DNA of 64,000 nucleotides, from NCBI GenBank assembly GCA_016703535.1, contig JADJBV010000001.1, positions 248,001 through 312,000 on the forward strand, given 5' to 3'. Origin of the DNA: Deltaproteobacteria bacterium. GTDB taxonomy: Bacteria > Myxococcota > Kuafuiibacteriia > Kuafuiibacteriales > Kuafuiibacteriaceae. Numbering within the stretch: the first letter of the stretch is position 1; every line of letters starts with the position of its first letter. Positions 34,611 to 41,123 of this stretch are shown here, piece by piece. The notes beneath the pieces are model-generated. The model saw only the letters and a program-made list of their open reading frames with translations. It searched no databases and was not told the DNA's origin. The translations under genes and the position numbers were made by a program.

Positions 34611-34794
34611 TAGGTTTGCAGAGGTTTTGGGCTGCGACGGGTTGCCGTTCCGGACCACGCCGTAGACCTTGGTCCGATCCTGCCTGGGTGTGAAGCGCCG
34701 CTCCCCAATCAGCAGAAGACGCCCCTCAAAACAGCCTTCGGTGAGCACAAGTTGACATCGCAGCCCCCACTCAGCCGGCGACCGCACCCGGCAC

Positions 34795-34823
34795 GGCCCT
34801 TCCCGTCTTCCTGTCTTCCTGTC
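34795..34823 (-). repeat. Intergenic repeat core, inverted copy C
   Basis: On the minus strand this reads GACAGGAAGACAGGAAG followed by ACGGGAAGGGCC, the same core as copies A and B, in opposite orientation. The 34416-34873 gap therefore holds a small repeat family; I see no supported gene in it. A minus-strand reading frame from 34617 to 34870 looks protein-like in places but has no start or family match. Confidence 0.65.
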
Positions 34824-34873
34824 GATCTCCAACAGCGCCCCACCCCTGCACCGCCCCAGCCCCGAGCACTCCC

Positions 34874-35194
34874 TCACCCCACCAAACCCGCAGCCTGCCG
34901 CCGGGCCTGAGCCGCCCGCGCCGCATCGCCGGCCCGTTGCGCCCGTTCACCTTCGTGTTGCAAGACAACTTGCGCCGCTTGCCGTTGTCCCGGATCGAGC
35001 AGGCTGTGCAAGACCTCGGGTGGCACCTCGAGGAGGAGCTCGAGATCGAGCCCGGTCAGGGCCCGGGCGGCCTCTTTGAGTTCGGCCCTGGCGATCGCGT
35101 CTTCACCTGGCCCGCTGAGGCGCAACATGCGAGCGGCCAGTTCGGCGAGGGCTTGGGTGAGGCGGACCAAGTAGTCCCGCTCGAAGGAGCTCAC
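34874..35194 (-). CDS. Small helical protein, possibly DUF6483-like
   Basis: A 106-residue, highly helical protein (MSSFERDYLVRLTQALAELAARML...LTGLDLELLLEVPPEVLHSLLDPGQRQAAQVVLQHEGERAQRAGDA). The opening 'DYLVRLTQALAELAARML' and LTGLDLELL resemble DUF6483 proteins, which are small cytosolic helical proteins of unknown role; the match is by memory. Start GTG at 35194. It is the last gene after proC on the minus strand, with a 41-base gap, and the palindrome GCAAG-ACAA-CTTGC lies in its coding sequence. Confidence 0.6.
   Translation of the reverse strand: MSSFERDYLVRLTQALAELAARMLRLSGPGEDAIARAELKEAARALTGLDLELLLEVPPEVLHSLLDPGQRQAAQVVLQHEGERAQRAGDAARAAQARRQAAGLVG
34960..34973. repeat. GCAAG-N4-CTTGC palindrome
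   Basis: GCAAG ACAA CTTGC inside the small helical protein gene; identical core and spacer to the site at 31749. Confidence 0.6.
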
Positions 35195-35235
35195 CCGGTT
35201 GGTCTAGGGCCCGGGCCCGGAGGGTCAAGGGAGGA

Positions 35236-36048
35236 TCAACCTTGGCCCAGCTCTTTGGCGCGTTTGGTGGCGGCTTCGACGGCGTTCATGATTGTGGTGC
35301 GCAGGCCACCTTGCTCCAAAGTGTGGAGCCCAGCGATGGCGGTGCCGCCAGGAGAGGTGACCTGGTCCTTGAGTTTGCCGGGGTGCTCTTTGGTCTCTTG
35401 CAACAGGCGCGCTGCCCCTTGGATGGTCTGGACCGCCAGCTCGAGGGCGATCTCTCGGGAGAGGCCTACTTTGACGCCCGCGTCGGCGAAGGCCTCGATG
35501 ATCAAGAAGACGTAGGCCGGGCCGCTGCCCGAAAGGCCGGTGACCGCGTCCAGGTGTTCTTCGTCGACGGCGACCACCCGGCCGACCGAACCCAAGATCG
35601 CTTGGGCCAACTCGAGATCGCCGGCTTTGGTGAAAGCGCCGGGGCTGATCGCGGTGGCGCCCTGTTTGATCAAGGCCGGGGTGTTGGGCATGCAGCGCAC
35701 CACCCGAGGATTGCCGCTCAGCTCCCGCTCGATCCGTTCGGTGGAGACGCCAGCCGCCACTGAGATCACCAAGGTGTCGCCGAGTTTGCCCCGAAGCTCC
35801 GACAGGACGTGGGAGAAGATCTGGGGCTTGACCGCCAACAACACGATGTCGGCGCCGGCGACGGCCTCGACGTTGTTGGCCGCGGTCAACACGCCGAACT
35901 TTTCGGCCAAGGCCTGGGCTTTTTCGGCCCGCTTGTTGCGGACGGTGATGGCGTTGGGCGGGACGGCCCCGCTGTCGATCATCCCTTTGAGGAGCGCGAG
36001 CCCCATGTTGCCGGCGCCGATCACGGCGATCTTTTGGTTCCTCAGCAT
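35236..36048 (-). CDS. proC: Pyrroline-5-carboxylate reductase
   Basis: A 270-residue NAD(P)H-dependent enzyme for the last step of proline synthesis (pyrroline-5-carboxylate to L-proline). Motifs: Rossmann IAVIGAGNMGLALLKGM at the N-terminus, 'DIVLLAVKPQIFSHVLSEL', 'RVVRCMPNTPALIKQGATAISPG', and the C-terminal P5CR signature region 'VTGLSGSGPAYVFLIIEAFADAGVKVGLSREIALELAVQTIQGAARLL'. Full length. It starts 4 bases after the stop of an FAD-dependent dehydrogenase gene, so it is in an operon with a redox complex that could produce or consume pyrroline-5-carboxylate. Confidence 0.95.
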   Translation of the reverse strand: MLRNQKIAVIGAGNMGLALLKGMIDSGAVPPNAITVRNKRAEKAQALAEKFGVLTAANNVEAVAGADIVLLAVKPQIFSHVLSELRGKLGDTLVISVAAGVSTERIERELSGNPRVVRCMPNTPALIKQGATAISPGAFTKAGDLELAQAILGSVGRVVAVDEEHLDAVTGLSGSGPAYVFLIIEAFADAGVKVGLSREIALELAVQTIQGAARLLQETKEHPGKLKDQVTSPGGTAIAGLHTLEQGGLRTTIMNAVEAATKRAKELGQG

Positions 36049-36052
36049 GGGC

Positions 36053-37336
36053 TCATCCGATGATCATCGTCTCTTTGTTCTCAGCGATACCGCCCAAAAA
36101 GCGATCTGGGCCGTTCTCTTCAAAATATGGGACCCGCTCCCCTCGGACCAGCCGCTCGGCGCACAACTTGCCGATCGCCGGGGCCATCATGAAGCCGTGG
36201 CCCGTGAAGCCCGACAAGAAGGTCAGGTTCTGAACGCGCTGGGCTTCGCCCAAAATTGGGCGCCCGTCCGGCGAGACGTCGTAGAGGCCGCCCCATTGGC
36301 GGACCACCTGCACGTTGCCGAGTTGAGGGAGGAGTTGGGTGGCGGTCTTGGCGAAGCGCCGCAAGAAGCCGAGGGAAGAGCTCATGTTGTAGGAGCTGGG
36401 CTCTTCGGGGTCGCCCATGCCGCCGACGATTTCGCCGCGCATCGACTGGGAGAAGTAGATGCCTTCGCCGATGATGGTGACCATCGGCGTCAAGAAGGCC
36501 TTCAGGGGTTCGGTGGTCAGGATCTCGTGCCGGTAGGGCCGGTTGGGGATCGAGACGCCGACCAACTGGGCCAACTCCGGGGACCAGGCGCCGGTGGCGT
36601 TGATGACCCGGGTGGCGGTGATGGTCTTTCTCCACGGCGCCTCACCAGCCTGACGCAACTCAACGCCCTCCTCGACGTTGTGTTCGCTGATCGCGGCCGA
36701 ACGGACCCGATCACGTTCGGTGGACCTGAGCTGGACCGCCCGGATGCGATCGCCGTCGAGCTCGAAGCCTTCGACCGCAGCGAAGGTGTGGACCTTGACG
36801 CCCAGCTCGATGGCTCGGTTGGCGTAGCCCCAGACGAAGGGCCAGGGGAACAGGACGCCGTCTTGGGGGTTGTAGGAGGCGGCGATCACCCCGTCCAGGC
36901 GCAGCTCGGGCACGATCTTCTGGACGTCGGCGGGATCGAGCAGTCGGGTGGGCACGCCACACTCGTTCTGCACCTTCACGTTGTGTTCGAGGGGGCCGAG
37001 GTAACGGGCGTCGCGGCAGAGGAAGAGATAACCGCCTTGGCGGAACCAGACGTTGATCCCCATGTCGGCGGCGAAGCGCTTGCAGATCTCCACCGAACTC
37101 TGCATCAGCCGCACGTTGTCGGCGGTGGACCACTGCATTCTTACGCCGCCGCCGTTGCGGCCCGAGGCGCCCGAGCAGAGGTAACTGCGATCGACCACCA
37201 CGATGTTGCGTTGGCCCAACCGGGCCGCGTTGTAGGCGACCGCCAGGCCCATGATCCCGCCGCCGATGATCAAAAGTTCGGCGTGATCGGGGGGTGGGCC
37301 CCGATCGCCCGCGGGGAGGGCGAAGTGAGCGCTCAC
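36053..37336 (-). CDS. FAD-dependent amine/amino acid dehydrogenase, DAO family (beta subunit)
   Basis: A 427-residue DAO/sarcosine oxidase-type flavoprotein. FAD motif ELLIIGGGIMGLAVAYNAARLG near the N-terminus with 'VVVDRSYLCSGASGRNGGGVRMQWS'; C-terminal 'RQWGGLYDVSPDGRPILGEA' and 'GFTGHGFMMAPAIGKLCAERLV' close the FAD site. Beta subunits of sarcosine oxidase, opine oxidase, cyanide synthase (HcnC) and proline/hydroxyproline dehydrogenases share this plan. GTG at 37336 overlaps the BFD gene stop by 4 bases. With the two Fe-S partners upstream and proC downstream, proline, hydroxyproline or an opine is the best guess for substrate. Confidence 0.85.
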   Translation of the reverse strand: MSAHFALPAGDRGPPPDHAELLIIGGGIMGLAVAYNAARLGQRNIVVVDRSYLCSGASGRNGGGVRMQWSTADNVRLMQSSVEICKRFAADMGINVWFRQGGYLFLCRDARYLGPLEHNVKVQNECGVPTRLLDPADVQKIVPELRLDGVIAASYNPQDGVLFPWPFVWGYANRAIELGVKVHTFAAVEGFELDGDRIRAVQLRSTERDRVRSAAISEHNVEEGVELRQAGEAPWRKTITATRVINATGAWSPELAQLVGVSIPNRPYRHEILTTEPLKAFLTPMVTIIGEGIYFSQSMRGEIVGGMGDPEEPSSYNMSSSLGFLRRFAKTATQLLPQLGNVQVVRQWGGLYDVSPDGRPILGEAQRVQNLTFLSGFTGHGFMMAPAIGKLCAERLVRGERVPYFEENGPDRFLGGIAENKETMIIG

Positions 37337-37599
37337 GCCTCGTCCTCGGCCGCCAAGAGCAAAAGCGGCACCGGCTGAATCGGCGGACGGGGTGTGATCG
37401 GCTGGAGCAGCTCGGGGGCGAGCCCACACCGCTGGTGGATCATCCCGGCGACTACCGAAACACAACTTTTGCCCTGACAAACGCCGGTCCCAAAGGCGGT
37501 GTAGCGCTTGAGCGACTCGATGTCGGTGTGGCCGGCGTCGATGGCCGCCTCGATCTCGGGAGCCAACACGTCTTCGCAGCGACAGACCAAGGTCTTCAT
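37333..37599 (-). CDS. BFD-like [2Fe-2S] protein
   Basis: An 88-residue protein with the bacterioferritin-associated-ferredoxin fold: VCRCEDV (first Cys pair) and 'GTGVCQGKSC' (second pair), spaced as in Fer2_BFD domains. The last 25 residues are Pro/Leu-rich. In sarcosine and opine oxidases and in HcnB this domain is fused to the C-terminus of the alpha subunit; here it is a separate gene between the alpha and beta subunit genes, overlapping each by 4 bases. Confidence 0.85.
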   Translation of the reverse strand: MKTLVCRCEDVLAPEIEAAIDAGHTDIESLKRYTAFGTGVCQGKSCVSVVAGMIHQRCGLAPELLQPITPRPPIQPVPLLLLAAEDEA

Positions 37600-38948
37600 G
37601 CGGTCTCCCCCAGGCCCAACGCAGCGCTTTTTCCGCTGGCGGCGGCGGCCAAGGCCGAGTCGGCGCCGGCCAACTCACCCGCCACCCGAAGCCACGGCAC
37701 TTCGGTGTGGCCCTTCGAATCGGCGACCACCACAAAACCTCGGCCTGGCTTGAAGGCCAAAGAAGCGCCCGCTTGTTGGGCCAACTCGTAGGCCGGCGCG
37801 GTGGGCAAGGACGAGGCGATGACGTCGCAATCCAACTTGCGGACCTGGCCCCCTTGTTCGAGCTCGAGGCCCTTCACCCGGGAGCGCCCCTCGGCGCGCA
37901 GGATCTTGGTGCTGCGGTCCAACAGCTGACAGTCCAGGCCTCGCTGCTTCAGGGTTTGGTAGAGGCGCGGTCCGAGTTCGGCGCCGCCGTCGTGGATCAC
38001 CAGCCTCGACCCCGGGGCCACGCCGTGGACCAACATCAGCTCGGCCAGGGCCCGGACGCCGTAGTGGCCGGGCAGATCGTTGTCGCCAAAGAGTAGGCTT
38101 TGTTCGTAGCCGCCGGTCGCCAAGATGACCTGTTGCGGTCGGATCACCACCAGCCGTTCGCCGCTTTCTTCGCGTTTTTTCACCAGCAGCTGGGGGCCCC
38201 GTTCGTCTCGATAGAGGCCCACCGCCGCGGCCCGGCACCACAGCCGGTCCCCCAAGGTGCGGAGGGCCTGGTCTTTCAGGCCGGCCAGCTCCGGCACGTC
38301 CGAAAAGAGTCCGGAGCGGAGTTGTCCGCCGATCGACTCTCGGGCTTCGAGCACCAAAGGCGAAAGGGCTCGGGCCTCGAGCGCCGCCGCCAACCCGGCC
38401 GGGCCGCTGCCAACGATCACCAACCGCTCTTCTTGTTCGACCACCCGAGGCGCTGGGCCGGGTGTCTGCTCCGAAAGTTCTCCCAAACCGGCCAACTGCC
38501 GCGCCGTGCCCTGCATGATCGCGTTCAAGGGCGACAGGGGCGTGGTGGCCAAGCGGTGGTGATCGAAGCCGCCCCCGAACACCAGATCTGCGGCCCGAAA
38601 CAGATCGACGTCGGCCGAGGGGAAGGCGTTTTGTCGGCCGATCGATCGGCCTTCGACCGCCGGCGTCAGGCAAGCCGGGCGGTTGGGCAGATCGTCGATC
38701 CGCATCCAACACTGACCGCAAGAGCCGTTCATGCAGAAGGCGCCTCGGGGCCGGTGGTATTTGATGCTGCGGGAGGCGGTGTCGATGCCGTGGGCCAAAA
38801 GCGTCACCATCAGGGGCTCGCCCTTCTTGGCCGTCAGCGCCTCACCCTCGTGCAAGATGGTGCAGGCCTCACCGGAAGGTGCGCCCGGGAGCTCGCGTTT
38901 TCGCGGCGTCACGAGGGCCCGGGTACCACACTGGCAAGGTCGGTGCAT
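37596..38948 (-). CDS. FAD/[2Fe-2S] dehydrogenase alpha subunit (SoxA/HcnAB-like)
   Basis: A 450-residue protein. An N-terminal Fer2_4 ferredoxin-like domain (about 25-105) has the cluster ligands FCMNGSCGQCW and a fourth Cys in PACLTP. A pyridine-nucleotide-disulfide-type flavin domain follows (LVIVGSGPAGLAAALEA near residue 178; 'VILATGGYEQSLLF'; 'ASSLPTAPAYEL'; C-terminal GELAGADSAL). This equals the N-terminal half of sarcosine oxidase alpha or HcnA plus HcnB. It lacks the aminomethyltransferase-like (GcvT) half of true SoxA, so a folate-linked demethylase is unlikely. It is the first gene of the operon and is divergent from maf with a 19-base gap. Confidence 0.85.
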   Translation of the reverse strand: MHRPCQCGTRALVTPRKRELPGAPSGEACTILHEGEALTAKKGEPLMVTLLAHGIDTASRSIKYHRPRGAFCMNGSCGQCWMRIDDLPNRPACLTPAVEGRSIGRQNAFPSADVDLFRAADLVFGGGFDHHRLATTPLSPLNAIMQGTARQLAGLGELSEQTPGPAPRVVEQEERLVIVGSGPAGLAAALEARALSPLVLEARESIGGQLRSGLFSDVPELAGLKDQALRTLGDRLWCRAAAVGLYRDERGPQLLVKKREESGERLVVIRPQQVILATGGYEQSLLFGDNDLPGHYGVRALAELMLVHGVAPGSRLVIHDGGAELGPRLYQTLKQRGLDCQLLDRSTKILRAEGRSRVKGLELEQGGQVRKLDCDVIASSLPTAPAYELAQQAGASLAFKPGRGFVVVADSKGHTEVPWLRVAGELAGADSALAAAASGKSAALGLGETA

Positions 38949-38967
38949 CCGTGCGATCGAAGGCTCG

Positions 38968-39525
38968 ATGACGCCCTTCGTCCTCGCCTCGGCCTCACCC
39001 CGGCGCCGCGCGCTCCTCGACGCGGTAGGCCTGTCCCCCCTCGTCGATCCCGCCGACGTCGATGAGACCCCCCGGGCGATCGAGGCACCCCTGGCCTACG
39101 CCCTCAGGGTAGCCACCGACAAGGCCAAGAAGAAGACCCACCCGGTCCCGGTTTTGGCGGCGGACACCGTGGTGGCCCTGGACGGCGCGATCTTGGGCAA
39201 AAGCGCTGACCCCGCGGAGGCCAAGTTGATGTTGGAGCGGCTTTCGGGCCGGACCCACACCGTCCACACCGCGGTCGTGGTTTGGGCGGGCTCCCACCTT
39301 TATTCGGAGGTGGTCAGCTCCTTGGTGCGATTTCGGCGGCTCCAGCCCGGCGAGATCGAGCGCTACGTGCAAACGGGTGAGCCCCTCGACAAGGCCGGCG
39401 CCTATGGGATCCAGGGTGCCGGGGGCGCTTTGGTTGCGGCCGTGGAAGGCAGCTACACCAACATCGTCGGTTTGCCCTTGGAGGAGACCTTGCGGCTGTT
39501 GGCCCTGGTGGGGATCGAACCGTGA
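38968..39525 (+). CDS. maf: Maf-family nucleoside triphosphate pyrophosphatase
   Basis: A 185-residue Maf/YhdE-type nucleotide pyrophosphatase that hydrolyses modified or non-canonical NTPs. Motifs: FVLASASPRRRALLDAVGL (N-terminal SxSPRR), 'VDETPRAIEAPLAYALRVATDKA', 'VLAADTVVALDGAILGKSADPAEAKLMLERLSGRTHTVHTAV' (ADTVV with catalytic Asp) and 'KAGAYGIQG' near the C-terminus. ATG at 38968 begins the conserved N-terminus. Its stop overlaps the next start in GTGA. Confidence 0.95.
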   Translation: MTPFVLASASPRRRALLDAVGLSPLVDPADVDETPRAIEAPLAYALRVATDKAKKKTHPVPVLAADTVVALDGAILGKSADPAEAKLMLERLSGRTHTVHTAVVVWAGSHLYSEVVSSLVRFRRLQPGEIERYVQTGEPLDKAGAYGIQGAGGALVAAVEGSYTNIVGLPLEETLRLLALVGIEP

Positions 39526-40181
39526 GTGAGGTCGAGGCCCGGTTGCGGGAGATCAAAGAACGGGTTCTGCAAGCTACCTTGCAATCCGGGCGGGCCGTCG
39601 GGGCGGTGCGGTTGATCGCGGTCAGTAAACGCCAGCCTCCCGAACGGGTCACCGCCGCCTATCAAGCGGGCCAGCGGGACTTCGGCGAAAACTACGTGCA
39701 AGGGCTGCTCGACCGAAGAACTCTGCTCCCCAACGACGCCATCTTGCACCTGATCGGCCACGTGCAGACCAACAAGGTGAAGGGGGCGGCCCAGGCCCAC
39801 TACCTCCACACCTTGGACAGCCCCCGTTTGGTGGAGGCCCTGGCCAAGGTGGCGCCCCCCGGAATCAAGGGGTTGATCGAGGTCAACCTGGCCCAGGAGG
39901 ACCAAAAGGCGGGGGTTCCGGCGGCCGAGGTCGAGCCCTTGATCGAGCGGATCCGGGCCACCCACTTGGAGCTGGTCGGGTTGATGTGTATCCCCCCGGA
40001 GGGTGAAGGAGGGCAGTGGTTTGGGCGACTTGCGCGGCTGGCCGAGGACCTGCGCGCCAAAACCGGCCTGCCGCTCCCCGAGTTGTCGATGGGGATGAGC
40101 GCCGACTTTGAAGAGGCGATCCGGGCGGGGGCCACCATGGTGCGGGTGGGCACCGCGATCTTCGGCGAGCGGCAATCTTGA
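39522..40181 (+). CDS. yggS: YggS-family pyridoxal 5'-phosphate homeostasis protein
   Basis: A 219-residue PLP-binding TIM-barrel protein (PROSC/YBL036C/YggS). The PLP lysine is in LIAVSKRQPPERV; other signatures are 'GQRDFGENYVQ', 'LHLIGHVQTNKVKGAA', 'TLDSPRLVEALAKVA', 'IEVNLAQEDQKAG', 'GLMCIPP' and 'ELSMGMSADFEEAIRAGATMVRVGTAIFG'. Full length. In many bacteria yggS sits beside septum genes and divIVA, as here. GTG start within the maf stop. Confidence 0.95.
   Translation: MSEVEARLREIKERVLQATLQSGRAVGAVRLIAVSKRQPPERVTAAYQAGQRDFGENYVQGLLDRRTLLPNDAILHLIGHVQTNKVKGAAQAHYLHTLDSPRLVEALAKVAPPGIKGLIEVNLAQEDQKAGVPAAEVEPLIERIRATHLELVGLMCIPPEGEGGQWFGRLARLAEDLRAKTGLPLPELSMGMSADFEEAIRAGATMVRVGTAIFGERQS
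39569..39582. repeat. GCAAG-N4-CTTGC palindrome
   Basis: GCAAG CTAC CTTGC inside yggS; with flanks it reads TGCAAGCTACCTTGCA, one base from the perfect 16-base palindrome at 44165. Confidence 0.6.
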
Positions 40182-40199
40182 TTCCTCGCCCGGCCGGGC

Positions 40200-40205
40200 T
40201 AGCAT
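40200..40205 (+). promoter_or_regulatory. Putative -10 box for leaderless mRNA (DivIVA-like gene)
   Basis: TAGCAT ends 9 bases before the ATG at 40215; there is no Shine-Dalgarno sequence. It may give the DivIVA gene its own transcript within the maf-yggS operon. Confidence 0.35.
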
Positions 40206-40214
40206 CAGGGCCGC

Positions 40215-40820
40215 ATGAAGCTGACTCCGCTCGACATCCAGCAGCAGCAGTTTCGCACCGCGTTTTGGGGCTTCGATCAAAAGGAGGTCGACGCCTTCCT
40301 CGACCTGTTGGCCAACGACGTGGAGCAGCTGGTCCGGGACAACAACGCCCTCAAGGATGAGCTGAAGCGGAAGGACACCGAGATCCTCGAGCACCGGGAG
40401 CGGGAGCGGACCCTCAAGGACACGATGGTCACCGCCACCCGCATCACCGAAGACATCAAGCAGAACGCCCGCAAAGAGGCGGAGATCGTGATCGCCCAAG
40501 CCGAAGGTCAGGCGGAACAGATCATCCAAAACGCTCACACCCGCTTGGTGCGGATCATGGAAGACATCGACGAGCTGAAGCGCCAAAAGGCCCAGTTCGA
40601 GGTCAGCCTGCGCTCCACCATCTCCACCCACGCCAAACTTTTGGAGGCGATGGCCGACAAAGAAGGGGCCCCCGAGGCCCAGATGTTGCCGCTGCTCCGT
40701 CGCCGCTCCAAAAACGAAGGCGACGAGGACGGACAACGCAAGGCCGCGGCCCGAGATGGCACCACCCGGATGCCCGCGCCCGATGAAGATCTTTTGGTCC
40801 CCCGGGGCGGCGATCGCTGA
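40215..40820 (+). CDS. DivIVA-domain protein
   Basis: A 201-residue coiled-coil protein. The N-terminal DivIVA lipid-binding domain is clear: 'MKLTPLDIQQQQFRTAFWGFDQKEVDAFLDLLANDVEQLV', as in 'LTPlDI.nkeF.....GYd..EVD.FLd.V..dye'. A long coiled coil runs from about residue 35 to 145, including an Ala/Gln-rich 'AEIVIAQAEGQAEQIIQNAHTRLVR' typical of the family. The C-terminal 50 residues are charged and disordered. It probably marks curved membrane or septum regions; the neighbouring yggS supports a division or envelope context. Confidence 0.9.
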   Translation: MKLTPLDIQQQQFRTAFWGFDQKEVDAFLDLLANDVEQLVRDNNALKDELKRKDTEILEHRERERTLKDTMVTATRITEDIKQNARKEAEIVIAQAEGQAEQIIQNAHTRLVRIMEDIDELKRQKAQFEVSLRSTISTHAKLLEAMADKEGAPEAQMLPLLRRRSKNEGDEDGQRKAAARDGTTRMPAPDEDLLVPRGGDR

Positions 40821-40823
40821 GCG

Positions 40824-41123
40824 ATGGCTCAACCGTGGCTGGTGCCAATTGAAGGGGGCGTGGAGCTCTTGATCTTGGCGGTGCCTCGGGCCTCACGCTC
40901 CAAGGTGGCCGGGATCCACGACGGCCGGCTCAAGGTGCAGTTGGCGGCGCCCCCGGCCGATGGGGCGGCCAACGAAGCTCTGCTGGCGTTGATCATCGAG
41001 CTGGGCGGCGTCAAGAAGAGTGCGGTCAGCCTGGTCCAGGGCCACGGGCATCGACAGAAGCGGGTCCGGATCATGGGCCTCGATCCCGGGACCGCCGAGC
41101 GAATTTTTGGGGCGACGGCGTGA
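40824..41123 (+). CDS. yggU: YggU-family (DUF167) protein
   Basis: A 99-residue protein with the DUF167 signature: 'VPRASRSKVAGIHDGRLKVQLAAPPADGAANEALLALIIELGGVKKSAVSLVQGHGHRQKRVRI'. It starts 3 bases after the DivIVA-like stop and its own stop overlaps the next start in GTGA. Function unknown; the family is small, cytosolic and widely conserved, often next to yggS/yggT. Confidence 0.93.
   Translation: MAQPWLVPIEGGVELLILAVPRASRSKVAGIHDGRLKVQLAAPPADGAANEALLALIIELGGVKKSAVSLVQGHGHRQKRVRIMGLDPGTAERIFGATA

Noticed and set aside
34617..34873. A protein-like minus-strand frame in the repeat-rich gap
   Set aside because: It has no convincing start or family, overlaps the repeats, and its composition changes abruptly; a gene remnant is possible but not supported.
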